Notes: generated by a model not told the origin, from the letters alone. Positions 33,601 through 38,781 are shown, counted from the stretch's first letter. The stretch: DNA of 64,000 nucleotides from Symbiodinium natans (GCA_905221605.1 CAJNDS010000130.1:124001-188000), one strand, 5' to 3'. A program made the numbers and translations.

Positions 33601-34501
33601 CCAGCGGCATGGAACTCAGGAGCCAAAGGGACCGCTGCCAGTGGCTGGCTCGCCTGGGGTTTAGGGTTTTAGGGTTTTAGGGTTTCGGGTTTAGGGTTTA
33701 GGGTTTAGAGTTTAGGGTTTTTGAGTTTTAGCGTTTAGGGTTTTAGGGTTTTAGGATTTTATGGCTTCAGGTTTTTAGGCTTAGGGTTTAGGGTTTGTGG
33801 GGGTTTACCTACTGAGGCCTAGTAGGGATGAGGGAGTTATGTCAGCGTACCTTCTATTGTCTATACCCTTTTAAGGGATTCTGGGGTACCTCAATCCCTC
33901 ATTCCCTACCTAGAGCCCGTAGGTTTAGGGCTTTTGGGATGTTGTGCCGACGTTCGGGGATCCTGTGGGCCTTCTTGCACTAAGCGGAAACATGCAGCCC
34001 ACATCTAATTGCACCTCAGAACTGTTCAGGGACCTTGATGAAGTAAACCAGTAACCAAGTCTCTGACAGGCACCGATCGCACTGTTGTAGCCTGGGCACA
34101 TGCCACGACACATCTGCAGCTTAGCTCTACTACAGCCTGTTTGCCTGCCAAACTGGGGGTCAGGAAGCAGAAATGCGTGTGAGTTAGGGGCCTGAGGCCT
34201 GGGTGGTTCTTCAGGACTGACCCTCCCAGTGACATGCCTGAAACCGACCAAACCCCAAACCCCAAACCCCAAACCCCAAACCCCAAACCCCAAACCCCAA
34301 ACCCCAAACCCCAAACCCCAAACCCCAAACCCCAAACCCCAAACCCTAAACCCTAAACCCTAAACCCTAAACCCTAAACCCTAAACCCTAAACCCTAAAC
34401 CCTAAACCCTAAACCCCAACCCTCTTCCAAAACGAAATGCCCGGCTTGGACACGAGTCACTGAGGGTGTTCGCCGTCACGCTGGCCCCGACCATCCCGAA
34501 C
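9578..34501 (-). CDS. PPR-SMR protein, split gene with more than 30 small exons
   Basis: Going down the minus strand, the exons at 34.50 to 19.00 kb encode about 12 pentatricopeptide motifs. When spliced at GT, GC or GA donors and AG acceptors, nearly every repeat keeps exactly 35 residues between its hallmark (S)YN and the next, with the conserved W at position 14 and PD at 31-32. Exons at 12.96, 11.94 and 10.02 kb encode an SMR domain (LDLHSCSVGASLAAVRWW, FKIVTG, VIVHNPGRL). P-class PPR proteins bind organellar RNA and SMR domains are nuclease-like, so a role in plastid or mitochondrial RNA processing is inferred. Unresolved parts: the 5' end above 34.5 kb, the E9-E10 junction, the region 16-18.9 kb, and one SMR exon expected between 11.88 and 10.02 kb. 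The span includes introns. Confidence 0.85.
9942..10020 (-). CDS. PPR-SMR gene, SMR domain C-terminal exon
   Basis: Acceptor GTGCAG. Encodes PVLSLLRLWGLDASVIVHNP followed by GRLKE, which matches the closing part of SMR domains (GPVL...GL...NPGR). The donor is CG|GTGGGG. Confidence 0.8.
10082..10165 (+). repeat. TTTAGGG array
   Basis: About 12 heptamers, one with TGTAGGG. It lies in the intron upstream (minus sense) of the SMR C-terminal exon. Confidence 0.95.
10166..11860. other. intronic island DNA; missing SMR exon expected here
   Basis: Contains TTTGGGG/TTGGGGG runs (10840-10950), a short ATTATGATTACG-type patch and heptamer patches (11240-11470). The SMR motif normally has a short G-x-G-x-H/S segment between the flanking exons, and I could not place it. 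A candidate reading at about 10710-10790 (KRGSPGKSRSDG) is weak. Confidence 0.5.
11883..11943 (-). CDS. PPR-SMR gene, SMR domain middle exon
   Basis: Encodes PGDVPDALDAGASQTFKIVT and a partial G codon. The segment FKIVTG is the conserved core strand of SMR domains. Acceptor AACAAG, donor ACGG|GCTTGG (GC type), phase 1. Confidence 0.8.
12010..12097 (+). repeat. TTTAGGG array
   Basis: About 11 heptamers in the intron between the first and second SMR exons. Confidence 0.95.
12211..12361. mobile_element. family A foldback element with telomere repeats in its left arm (A3)
   Basis: The left end CTACTTGGAGG is followed at once by six TTTAGGG heptamers, where other copies read TTCATGGGTAGTTATAAG. 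The rest of the element (GTGCCCTAAGTAAGG, then CTACCCAAGAAACCTCCAAGTA) is intact. Confidence 0.85.
12460..12591. mobile_element. family A foldback element (A4)
   Basis: CTACTTGAAGGGTCGTGGGTAG on the left and ACATGAACCTCTCCAAGT on the right. The right arm is more diverged. Confidence 0.75.
12601..12700. repeat. dispersed AT-containing repeat, second copy near 58.65 kb
   Basis: The segment AACCCTCTGAAAGATATTCC, then TAAATATG, AAACCCAATAAGGGAAA and ATATCCCAAG, is repeated with few changes at 58637-58715. It is non-coding and may be a further small mobile element. Confidence 0.7.
12889..12962 (-). CDS. PPR-SMR gene, SMR domain first exon
   Basis: Acceptor GGGCAG. Encodes TLDLHSCSVGASLAAVRWWL then SRRA, matching the start of SMR domains (LDLHG-x-S...A...AV). 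The phase joins exactly to the 15.5-kb exon (CCAG + GAACC gives PGTLDL). The donor is GCG|GCTGCG. Confidence 0.85.
12984..13160 (-). repeat. CCCTAAA array
   Basis: About 22 CCCTAAA heptamers on the plus strand, with two CCCTTTGCAA interruptions. Intronic in the PPR-SMR gene. Confidence 0.95.
13161..15490. other. long intronic region, G-rich; weak coding-like islands
   Basis: Holds heptamer patches (13340-13440, 14315-14395, 15185-15300), a G/C-rich segment at 13860-14290 and an AGGGCCAGG-rich segment at 14650-15000. Weak open islands such as 13215-13285 (minus, DFHDSSLRSGHLLG) and 13457-13566 are not convincing. Confidence 0.5.
15494..15566 (-). CDS. PPR-SMR gene, linker exon before SMR
   Basis: Acceptor CTCCAG. 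Encodes EVSFALFDSALQFGVYPQLI then HQEP, and ends at CCAG|GCGCCC. Its phase-1 end joins in frame to the SMR exon at 12962. LFDSALQFGVYP resembles the last PPR-like helix pair before SMR domains. Confidence 0.65.
16198..16264 (-). CDS. PPR-SMR gene, probable linker exon
   Basis: Encodes RSHGPEAELFNAILDAVRHE then EPR, with acceptor AACAG|GAGCC and donor AGA|GCACTT. It is helical and PPR-like, but no hallmark YN is present. Membership rests on position and strand. Confidence 0.55.
16975..17098. mobile_element. family A foldback element (A5)
   Basis: CTACTTGGAGGTTCATGGGTGGTTATAAG on the left (first 20 bases are the family consensus) and its inverted copy ending ACCTTCAAGTA on the right. The arms are well preserved over more than 25 bp. 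Confidence 0.9.
17188..17469 (-). CDS. hypothetical 93-codon open frame inside the PPR-SMR gene region
   Basis: An uninterrupted minus-strand frame ends in TAA at 17188-17190. It contains KYEAKEVDKRFILYVADVLQ, then EAVHQHLSAALLSLGLATEE and a basic tail. Composition is strongly protein-like and helical, but I recognise no family. There is no ATG near the open 5' end, so it may be an exon of a nested gene, a retrocopy or a terminal exon of an unrelated transcript. Confidence 0.55.
   Translation of the reverse strand, partial: RTQGLNRGKYEAKEVDKRFILYVADVLQKTQQCKLEAVHQHLSAALLSLGLATEEEATKVQGTTMGLHNELCLKSGHAAQSSRRKRECKTSWP
17822..17907 (-). CDS. PPR-SMR gene, diverged PPR exon
   Basis: Encodes GEGKVWQQSLDLFHRALRRK then PNGSLYY. 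The W...L.LF pattern is the second half of a PPR motif. The start may be 17907 or 17890, since two AG sites occur. The donor may be TAC|GCCCTA. Confidence 0.65.
18120..18420. repeat. degenerate hexamer repeat (CATATN)n
   Basis: CATATA, CATCTA, CATAGC and similar hexamers recur for about 300 bp. Peptides such as YGYGYGYG from this stretch are artefacts. Confidence 0.75.
18820..18880 (-). CDS. PPR-SMR gene, diverged exon
   Basis: Acceptor CCGCAG. Encodes PKPNGELPGSIKYSPVLRS. It shares KPNG with the exon at 17.85 kb. It does not fit the 35-residue register, and its end is uncertain. Confidence 0.45.
19006..19063 (-). CDS. PPR exon E26 (second half of motif)
   Basis: Encodes KGGQWEWALHLLGAMAAKL. 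The acceptor is CCCAGGAG and the donor CTCG|GCATTC. It joins E25 as SSCE|KGGQW, which puts W at position 14. Confidence 0.8.
19370..19408 (-). CDS. PPR exon E25 (first half of motif)
   Basis: Encodes DAISYNAVLSSCE. Acceptor GCTGAG, donor GAA|GCTCGC. With E24 it reads KVGP|DAISYN, exactly 35 residues after the previous YN. Confidence 0.85.
19614..19668 (-). CDS. PPR exon E24
   Basis: Encodes WELSLSLLHGMPAAKVGP after acceptor GCCCAG. The donor is CCA|GCACTT. Confidence 0.85.
19945..19984 (-). CDS. PPR micro-exon E23
   Basis: 40 nt encoding (S)YNSTITSCQKGG plus part of L. Acceptor GGCCAG|GC TAC, donor TT|GTGGCT. The two flanking splices both restore the 35-residue register. Confidence 0.85.
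20072..20157 (+). repeat. TTTAGGG array
   Basis: About 12 heptamers in the intron between E22 and E23. Confidence 0.97.
20495..20531 (-). CDS. PPR micro-exon E22
   Basis: 37 nt encoding DMRTATIPPDLI plus one base of S. Acceptor GTCTAG, donor A|GCACCC. It joins E21 (LQLFE) and E23 (SYNSTI) in frame. Confidence 0.85.
20771..20887 (+). repeat. TTTAGGG array
   Basis: About 16 heptamers in the E21-E22 intron. Confidence 0.97.
21360..21411. mobile_element. family C foldback element, short copy
   Basis: TGGGGATGTTCCCCTAATAA and its complement end CATAAGGGGGAACATCCCA form a hairpin around GGACTGTTAG. Longer copies are at 44.0 and 48.1 kb. Confidence 0.8.
21775..21814 (-). CDS. PPR exon E21
   Basis: Encodes TGAQWQPALQLFE. 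Acceptor GCCAAG, donor GAG|GCCTTT. With E20 it reads AYQTGAQW, placing W at position 14. Confidence 0.85.
22157..22216 (-). CDS. PPR exon E20
   Basis: Encodes STAAVRADAFCYSAAMLAY plus part of Q. Acceptor TGTGAG, donor CA|GACGCC (GA type). With E19 the Y-to-Y distance is exactly 35. Confidence 0.85.
22258..22320 (+). repeat. TTTAGGG array
   Basis: About 8 heptamers in the E19-E20 intron. A CCCTAAA array of opposite orientation (22440-22560) follows in the same intron. Confidence 0.95.
22440..22560 (-). repeat. CCCTAAA array
   Basis: CCCTAAA copies in the same intron as the TTTAGGG array at 22258, pointing the other way. Confidence 0.95.
22812..22889 (-). CDS. PPR exon E19
   Basis: Encodes YSYSTACSACSDVGEWQRAV then QLFCA and two bases of M. 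Here both halves of the motif lie in one exon. Acceptor AGCGAG, donor AT|GCCGGG. Confidence 0.85.
23242..23304 (-). CDS. PPR exon E18
   Basis: Encodes QWQFTLQVFHDMHTAKVLPD plus part of A. Acceptor TCCTAG, donor GC|GTGCCG. Confidence 0.85.
23741..23972 (+). repeat. (GAGAAAGA)n octamer microsatellite
   Basis: About 29 near-perfect octamers of pure purine, followed by GA and a (TA)n tract to 24020. It lies in the E17-E18 intron. The EREKERKR and LSLFLSFS peptides from it are artefacts. Confidence 0.97.
24070..24126 (-). CDS. PPR exon E17
   Basis: Encodes LTPDLFSHNAAMSAGANG plus two bases of Q. Acceptor TGCGAG, donor CA|GTGCCT. H replaces the usual Y of YN. Confidence 0.85.
24475..24606. mobile_element. 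family A element with telomere repeats in its right arm (A6)
   Basis: The left arm CTTGAAGGCTCATGAGTAGTT is intact. The right arm reads AACTACCC, then CCTAAACCCTAAACCCAAACC, then CCTCCAAG, so heptamers stand where other copies read ATGAAC. Confidence 0.8.
24633..24688 (-). CDS. PPR exon E16
   Basis: Encodes ASNHWEAALELFQTMLET plus part of R. Acceptor GGCTAG, donor AG|GTCGGA. Confidence 0.85.
25157..25195 (-). CDS. PPR exon E15
   Basis: Encodes DTVAFNTSISSLE. The acceptor is CCCTAAAAG|GACACG, so the AG comes from a telomere-like repeat. The donor is GAG|GTCGGC. It joins E14 across the longest heptamer array of the gene as ITP|DTVAFN. Confidence 0.85.
25199..25396 (+). repeat. variant heptamer arrays (TCTTTAGGG, TTCAGGG)
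   Basis: Successive blocks of GGGTCTTTA, GGGTCTTA, TTTAGGG and at least nine TTCAGGG. Each variant is clustered, as expected from local slippage. Confidence 0.95.
25446..25776 (+). repeat. TTTAGGG array (about 330 bp)
   Basis: Near-pure heptamers with one TGTAGGG and one TTTAGTGTTTTGGG slip. It sits wholly within the intron between E14 and E15. Confidence 0.97.
25923..25986 (-). CDS. PPR exon E14
   Basis: Encodes NAQWQLSVQLLYKMPAIKIT then P. Acceptor ATCCAG, donor CCC|GTTCCT. Confidence 0.85.
26395..26444 (-). CDS. PPR exon E13
   Basis: Encodes ATPDAVTGNAVISACG plus part of K. Acceptor CGGTAG, donor AA|GCAGCC. G replaces Y in the YN hallmark. Confidence 0.85.
26723..26779 (-). CDS. PPR exon E12
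   Basis: Encodes NAGGRWDLALQLLQDRGHE. Acceptor TTCTGAG, donor GAG|GTGACT. This repeat measures 34 residues with these sites. Confidence 0.8.
26828..26955 (+). repeat. TTTAGGG array
   Basis: About 18 heptamers in the E11-E12 intron. Confidence 0.97.
27412..27462 (-). CDS. PPR exon E11
   Basis: Encodes DGITPTTVSYNTCIGVF. Acceptor GTGAGAG, donor TTT|GCGACC. It joins E12 as VF|NAGGRW with exact register. Confidence 0.85.
27964..28082. mobile_element. family B foldback element with 6-bp target duplication
   Basis: The element starts TTACTGTTAGGGGAAGGAGG and ends CCTCATTACCAACAGTAA, with palindromic interior GGTACCCTATATAATC. It is flanked by GTCCTC on both sides (27958-27963 and 28083-28088). 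It lies directly at the splice donor of PPR exon E10. Confidence 0.9.
28086..28139 (-). CDS. PPR exon E10
   Basis: Encodes ESAGQWELAVATFGAMLE. Acceptor GCTAAG, donor GAG|GACTTA (GA type), where GAGGAC is the target duplication of the B element. Joining to E11 as LE|DGITP gives exact register. The junction to E9 leaves two extra residues and is unresolved. Confidence 0.75.
28180..28400 (+). repeat. TTTTAGGG / TTTTTAGGG variant array
   Basis: Repeats of 7 to 9 bases in which the T run is lengthened, a private variant of the heptamer. Intronic between E9 and E10. Confidence 0.93.
28406..28529. mobile_element. family A foldback element (A7)
   Basis: TTGCTTGAAGGTTCGGGGGTAG on the left and CTACCCACGAACCTCCCAGTAG on the right. 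Confidence 0.8.
29340..29560 (+). repeat. GGGATTTA / GGTCTATGGGTTTA variant arrays
   Basis: Includes a two-copy duplication of about 58 bp and five GGGATTTA octamers. These are further private variants of the heptamer. Confidence 0.85.
29848..30017 (-). repeat. CCCTAAA array
   Basis: About 24 CCCTAAA copies, with CCCTAGA variants at regular distances (higher-order pattern). It lies in the E9-E10 intron. Confidence 0.97.
30030..30240. repeat. palindromic AT-containing repeat
   Basis: AATATTCTTTAAATCATAGT and ATATTCCTTAAATCATAATA repeat in tandem inside inverted CCAAGGGAGGCTT / GGGAGGCTTT ends. Related text occurs at 42250-42357. Possible decayed foldback element. Confidence 0.55.
30666..30765 (-). 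CDS. PPR exon E9
   Basis: Encodes QWELARQMFWDMGRASVGRD then VITYNAARHVLLQ, with both halves of the motif in one 100-nt exon. Acceptor GCCGAG, donor CAG|GTTTGC. Confidence 0.9.
31087..31134 (-). CDS. PPR exon E8
   Basis: Encodes SVVNYNAAISTLGRG plus part of R. Acceptor TCCCAG, donor AG|GCGGCC. Confidence 0.85.
31665..31738 (-). CDS. PPR exon E7
   Basis: Encodes DVPGHGHWQLVLHLFRSVSE then GRGH. Acceptor GCAAAG, donor CC|GTGCCT. Exact register with E6 and E8. Confidence 0.85.
31865..31903 (-). CDS. PPR exon E6
   Basis: Encodes VGPDAFSYNAVIR. Acceptor TGGGAG, donor CGG|GCTTTG. With E5 it gives exactly 35 residues from the previous YN. Confidence 0.85.
32775..32831 (-). CDS. PPR exon E5
   Basis: Encodes EAQQWHTALQLFGELCGSQ. 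Acceptor AACCAG, donor CAG|GCCCTC. Confidence 0.85.
33071..33099 (-). CDS. PPR micro-exon E4 (29 nt)
   Basis: Encodes (S)YNIGISACE. Acceptor CTCAG|GC TAC, donor GAG|GCCGCT. The S codon is split A|GC across the intron. Confidence 0.85.
33577..33653 (-). CDS. PPR exon E3 (77 nt)
   Basis: Starts RASHWQRSLWLLSSM and ends VGVAPSAI. The acceptor is CCCTAAACCCCAG|GCGAGC, inside a telomere-like repeat. The donor is A|GCACCT. E2 plus E3 total 105 nt, exactly one 35-codon PPR motif. Confidence 0.9.
33808..33922. mobile_element. family B foldback element (diverged)
   Basis: CTACTGAGGCCTAGTAGGGATGAGGG on the left (ends inverted at right as CTCATTCCCTACC...CCCGTAG). Flanks GTTTAC (33802-33807) and GTTTAG (33923-33928) look like a 6-bp target duplication with one change. 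It is in the E2-E3 intron. Confidence 0.75.
34064..34091 (-). CDS. PPR micro-exon E2 (28 nt)
   Basis: Encodes (S)YNSAIGAC plus two bases of Q. Acceptor GCCCAG|GC TAC, donor CA|GAGACT (GA type). Confidence 0.85.
34244..34416 (-). repeat. CCCCAAA array passing into CCCTAAA array
   Basis: About 14 CCCCAAA copies and then about 11 CCCTAAA copies with a sharp boundary. It lies in the E1-E2 intron. GFGVWGL peptides from it are artefacts. Confidence 0.97.
34461..34501 (-). CDS. PPR exon E1 (most upstream recognised)
   Basis: Encodes FGMVGASVTANTL plus one base of S. Acceptor TCCCAG, donor A|GTGACT. M falls at motif position 24, as in the other repeats. Exons further 5' were not found. Confidence 0.75.
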
Positions 34502-35798
34502 CTGGGACTTCGAAGGCCTTCTTTGCTTAGGGTTTGGGGTGTAGGGCATGGGGTTTAGGGTTTGGGGTTTAGGGTATGGGGTTTAGGTGTTGGGGTTTAG
34601 GGTTTGGGGTTTAGGATTTGGGGCTTGGGGTTAGGGTTTAGGGCTAGCCGTGCAAGGGTTGACGGTTCCTGCGCCATGGAGCGGAACCACCCCGGATCCG
34701 CAAACCCTAAAGCCTCCAAACCTCGCAGACTAAACGCCCATACATTGAGGTTTACTCGCTCACGGCGGGACAAGCCAGGTGAGGCCGGGTTCAGGGTCTA
34801 GCGTGTAGGGTTCAGGTTTCAGGGTACCCCTGAAGCACCCCCCGACCAATAATTCGAACTCCCTTGGCACTTTCTGCAAGAAAAAGTTACAAGAGGGCGC
34901 AAGGTTTAGGGAGTGTAAGGTTGAGGGTTCGGCTTGCTACAACTTGCGAACCGTGGGAGGGGTCTACTCTTAAAGGTTCATCGGGCGTTCAGACTGGATA
35001 TAGTGATTATGGTGCTTATGCATGCCTTGATGAAGGCCATAAATAATTATAGTTCCCCTTCTGAAAGCCCGACTGATACATGAACCTTCCCATATAGTGT
35101 GGGCGGTTCTATTCAGCGGGTCGCAGTAGGCTCACCGCTAACGACCATCTGGATGCCTGGTGCGGGGCGTGATGGAGCATGGCTCAATCTTGAGGGCAGC
35201 AACAGCACAACAAGAGGGCTTTGCGCTGTACTACTCACAGCCATAGGCGCCCTGAGGATCGCAAGAGATGGCGAAGGAAAAAGTGCTTCAGGTGGCAGAT
35301 GGAGTGCAAAAGCAAGGACGCCAAAGGCTCTACTTACTTCATGTGAGGCTTCAGGGTTTATGTACAACGGAGGGGGGGGGGGGGGGGGGGTGAGGGGTTT
35401 GCTGGGGAATTAGGTACCCCGTTTCATCACGCGATCCACAAACCTAGGCGCAGGGGGGGGCGAGGCCCAGACAATCTAGGTGTTTCGGGTTTAGGGGCTG
35501 TTCAGGGGTTGTAGTTGTTTTTGAAGCTTTCCTTCCCGCAGGCAGGGCCTGGTGCATTTTGTGGCGACTGGAAAATGCATTGCGGGAAGCCCCGCCACTT
35601 CCAAAGCATCAAACACACAATGCGTTTTGCGGGGTCCGACAAACACACCAAATGCGCTTTGTGGGGCCCCAAAAATGCATAGCGGACAGTCTGGGGAGGG
35701 GCTCAACTGGGGATGGATGCGCACTGAAGTCTTAACTTGATGTTTACTCGACGCTTAACATGATGTTTTCCCGACCCTGCCACCCCCCCCCCCCCCCC

Positions 35799-35898
35799 NN
35801 NNNNNNNNNNNNNNNNNNNNNNNNNNNNNNNNNNNNNNNNNNNNNNNNNNNNNNNNNNNNNNNNNNNNNNNNNNNNNNNNNNNNNNNNNNNNNNNNNN
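35799..35898. other. assembly gap of 100 N
   Basis: Exactly 100 N flanked by poly(C) on the left and a TTTAGGG array on the right. The true distance across it is unknown. Confidence 1.
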
Positions 35899-35998
35899 TT
35901 AGGGTTTAGGGTTTAGGGTTTAGGGTTTAGGGTTTAGGGTTTAGGGTTTAGGGTTTAGGGTTTAGGGTTTAGGGTTTAGGGTTTAGGGTTTAGGGTTA
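35899..35998 (+). repeat. TTTAGGG array at gap edge
   Basis: About 14 heptamers continuing into the gap. Confidence 0.97.
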
Positions 35999-36023
35999 GG
36001 TTGCGAGGGTGAAGGCGTGAGGC

Positions 36024-36153
36024 TCTACTTGGAGGTTCATGGGTAGATGTAAGTCTGGCTGGAAGCCAGGTACCTGTATTTGTAGTTGATCCTCACCTGA
36101 TCTTCTTTCAGGCACTCGTAACCCTATTTGGAGCTGCCCGTGAAGCTTCATAA
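36024..36153. mobile_element. family A foldback element (A8)
   Basis: CTACTTGGAGGTTCATGGGTAG on the left; the right arm CTGCCCGTGAAGCTTCATAAG is diverged. Confidence 0.75.
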
Positions 36154-36235
36154 GGTTTGGGCTTACAGGGGGAGTGGGGGTTCTTGAGGCTTTTCAGAAT
36201 TCCCCGGTAGTTGTTCCTGCTGCGGAGTTTAGAGT

Positions 36236-36351
36236 CTACTTGAGGGTTCATGGGTAGGTATAAGGAGGGTTCGAAGTAGGGTAACTATACATATAACATT
36301 GCTGAGGGCACTTTTAGCCCAACTTATAACTTCCCATGAAACTCGAAGTAG
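36236..36351. mobile_element. family A foldback element (A9)
   Basis: CTACTTGAGGGTTCATGGGTAG and TTCCCATGAAACTCGAAGTAG. The interior has inverted GTAGGGTAAC/GGGC patches. Confidence 0.8.
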
Positions 36352-36359
36352 GGCTGGGG

Positions 36360-36455
36360 CTACCTGAAGGTTCATAAGGTTCTCAGGGCCAGATGTACCT
36401 TATCAGGTTGCAACTCAACCCTACTTTAAAAATACTCGTAAGCCTTCAAGTAGCC
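36360..36455. mobile_element. family A foldback element, adjacent short copy (A10)
   Basis: CTACCTGAAGGTTCATAAGG on the left and CGTAAGCCTTCAAGTAG on the right, only 8 bp from A9. Confidence 0.7.
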
Positions 36456-36828
36456 CTCTAGATCCGAAGCAACCAGGCCGCAATCCCTCCGCACCTGGCA
36501 CCTTTGCTTGATATGGGGGCCAACTCTATTCTGGTTTAGGTGCTTAGGGTTAAGGACCTGTCATTAGACTGGGTATTGGGGGGTTGCCTGCATATGAGTA
36601 TAAGGATTATTATTGTGCGGGATCTCGGAACCTTGGAGATCCTCTAACAATAAGCGAGCCAAATTGCACTGGTCATGACAGCCAGAATCATAAGACAAAT
36701 TTTGAAAGGATAGGTATACTCATCGTGACAATCAAGAAACTAAACCCCAAAACCGATTCCCTAAACCCTGAACCCTAAACCCGAAACCCTAAACCCTAAA
36801 CCCTAGTGCTAAACGACAGCCGAACAAA

Positions 36829-36881
36829 TTTTCCATGGAGTTGAAGACCCAAACCTGCCTCTGCGCCAGCTCCTGCAGAAC
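36829..36881 (-). CDS. coding-like exon, unidentified
   Basis: After acceptor TCGCAG the minus strand reads VLQELAQRQVWVFNSMENL. It could be an upstream exon of the PPR gene or another gene. No family is recognised. Confidence 0.4.
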
Positions 36882-36987
36882 CTGCGAGGTTCCCACCGCT
36901 CAGTCCCAAAAGCCCACTGCTGAACCCACCGCTGAACCCACAAGGGTTTAGGGTTGAGGGTTTAGTGTTTAGTGTTTAGGGTTTAAG

Positions 36988-37087
36988 GCTACTTGGAGGT
37001 AGGGCTATAAGTAGGAGAACTCGAGCGATGACCTTTTTCAAGGTACTTCATAATCCTACTTAAATCTACCCATGAACCTCCAAGTAA
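36988..37087. mobile_element. family A foldback element (A11)
   Basis: CTACTTGGAGGTAGGGCTAT on the left and CTACCCATGAACCTCCAAGTA on the right. The left arm is shortened. Confidence 0.8.
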
Positions 37088-37243
37088 GCCCCGCGAAGCC
37101 CGAAAGCCCTCTAACTCTAATTTGGCCCTACGTCCCAGATCACAAGCCCTTTTGCATCCAGGCCTTTTTCTTAAAGTTTAGGGTTTAGCGTTTAGGGTTT
37201 GGGTTCAGGGTTTAGGTTTAAGGTTTAAGCAGCAGCCCCCGCG

Positions 37244-37355
37244 AACTATTTGAAAGCTCATGGGTGACCGGGTGACCATCAGTAGGGTCATAAGTACAGA
37301 ACCCCCAACAAGGCCACAACCAATTGCAACTCTAGTTGCCCTAAACCCTAAACCG
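37244..37355. mobile_element. family A element, right end replaced by CCCTAAA (A12)
   Basis: The left arm TATTTGAAAGCTCATGGGTGA is present. The right arm is missing and CCCTAAACCCTAAACC stands in its place. Confidence 0.6.
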
Positions 37356-37429
37356 GAAACCCTGAGTCCCGATCCCTAAACCCTAGCTTTGAAAGATCTC
37401 GCCAGAGTTTCGAGCAATGCTGTTAGGAA

Positions 37430-38625
37430 AGATACTGGTGCTGTTCTTATTACCCTTGTGACTCTTATTGCTCTTACTACTCCTATTACTCCGACTACTT
37501 TATTAGTCTTACTACCCTTATTGCTCTTATTACTCTTATTCCTCTTACTACTCTTATTGCTCTTATTACTCCCATTAACTCCTATTTCTCTTATGACTCT
37601 TATTACTCTAATAGATCTTATGAATCTTGTTACTCTGTTCCTTTTTGTACTCTTATTAATCATACTACGCTTATTACTCTTCTTACTCGTCTTTCTCTTT
37701 CCAATACTCGTTACAACAATTTTAAAAATGATTCTATTCACTAATATGACTCCTAATATCAGTATTATTGCCGTTGTGACTACTACAACTAGCACTACGA
37801 TTTTACTAGTCCTGCTGTTAACGACTGCAATTACTGTGAATGAGTACGGTACTACTCTGTGTTACTGCTGTTACTATTGCTACTCTTGCTACTATTGTTA
37901 CTATTGTTACTATTGTTACTATTGGTACTATTGTTACTATTGTTACTCTTGTTACTATTGTTACTATTGTTACTATTGTTACTATTGTTACTACTGTTAC
38001 TATTGTTACTATAGTTACTACTGTTACTTTTGCTACTATTGTTACTATTGTTACTATTGTTACTATTGCTGCTATTGTTGCTATTGTTACTCTTGTTACT
38101 ATTGTTACTATTGTTACTATTGTTACTCTTGTTACTCTTGTTACTCTTGTTACTCTTGTTACTCTTGTTACTCTTGTTACTCTTGTTACTCTTGTTACTA
38201 TTGTTACTATTGTTACTATTGTTACTATTGTTACTACTGTTACTATTGTTACTATTGTTTCTACTGTTACTATTGTTACTATTGTTACTATTGTTACTAC
38301 TGTTACTATTGTTACTATTGTTACTATTGTTACTATTGTTACTATTGTTACTATTGTTACTATTGGTACTATTGTTACTATTGCTACTCTTGCTACGATT
38401 GTTACTATTGTTACTCTTGTTACTATTGTTACTATTGTTACTATTGTTACGATGTTACTATTGATGCTACTGTTACTATTTTTACTTTTGATACTAGTGT
38501 TACTATTGTTACTATTGTTGCTACGTTTGCTACTATGGTTACTATTGGTTCTATTGATACTATTGGTACTATTGTTACTAGTGTTACTAGTGTTACTAGT
38601 GTCAGTATTTGTACTCTCTTAAACA
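37430..38625. repeat. (TTACTATTG)n nonamer minisatellite, 1.2 kb
   Basis: Multiples of three bases (TTACTATTG, TTACTCTTG, TTGTTACTA) recur throughout, so all plus frames stay open and translate as VTIVTI, YYCYYC or poly-L. This explains the long open frame at 37389-38702. I see no sign that it is a gene. Confidence 0.93.
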
Positions 38626-38781
38626 TTTTAGTACGTATGCATAGCATTGAGAAATATGAGCGTTCATTAATGTCACTAGCCCCAGTAACATTATTTGTAT
38701 GATTAGCTCTTTTTCGCCTCATTAATCCTATTCAACGTGAGAACTCTAATTACCAACCTTGATCACCTTATTGAATTTTAG

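Larger units (their letters stand above)
34502..36828. other. no gene recognised; foldback elements, poly(G) and assembly gap
   Basis: Holds TTTAGGG/TTTGGGG patches (34520-34640), a degenerate family A element at about 34969-35095, a poly(G) at about 35372-35390 and open but unconvincing frames near 35100-35400. Confidence 0.5.

Noticed and set aside
33925-34335. Frames with GFGVWGLGFGVWGL peptides, here and at 10.7-11.1 and 29.3 kb
   Set aside because: TTTGGGG/TTTAGGG heptamers translated; only the short PPR part at 34064-34091 within this stretch is real coding.
37389-38702. 437-codon open frame (YYCYYC, VTIVTI and poly-L peptides)
   Set aside because: Produced by a period-9 minisatellite that leaves all plus frames open; no unique protein sequence.
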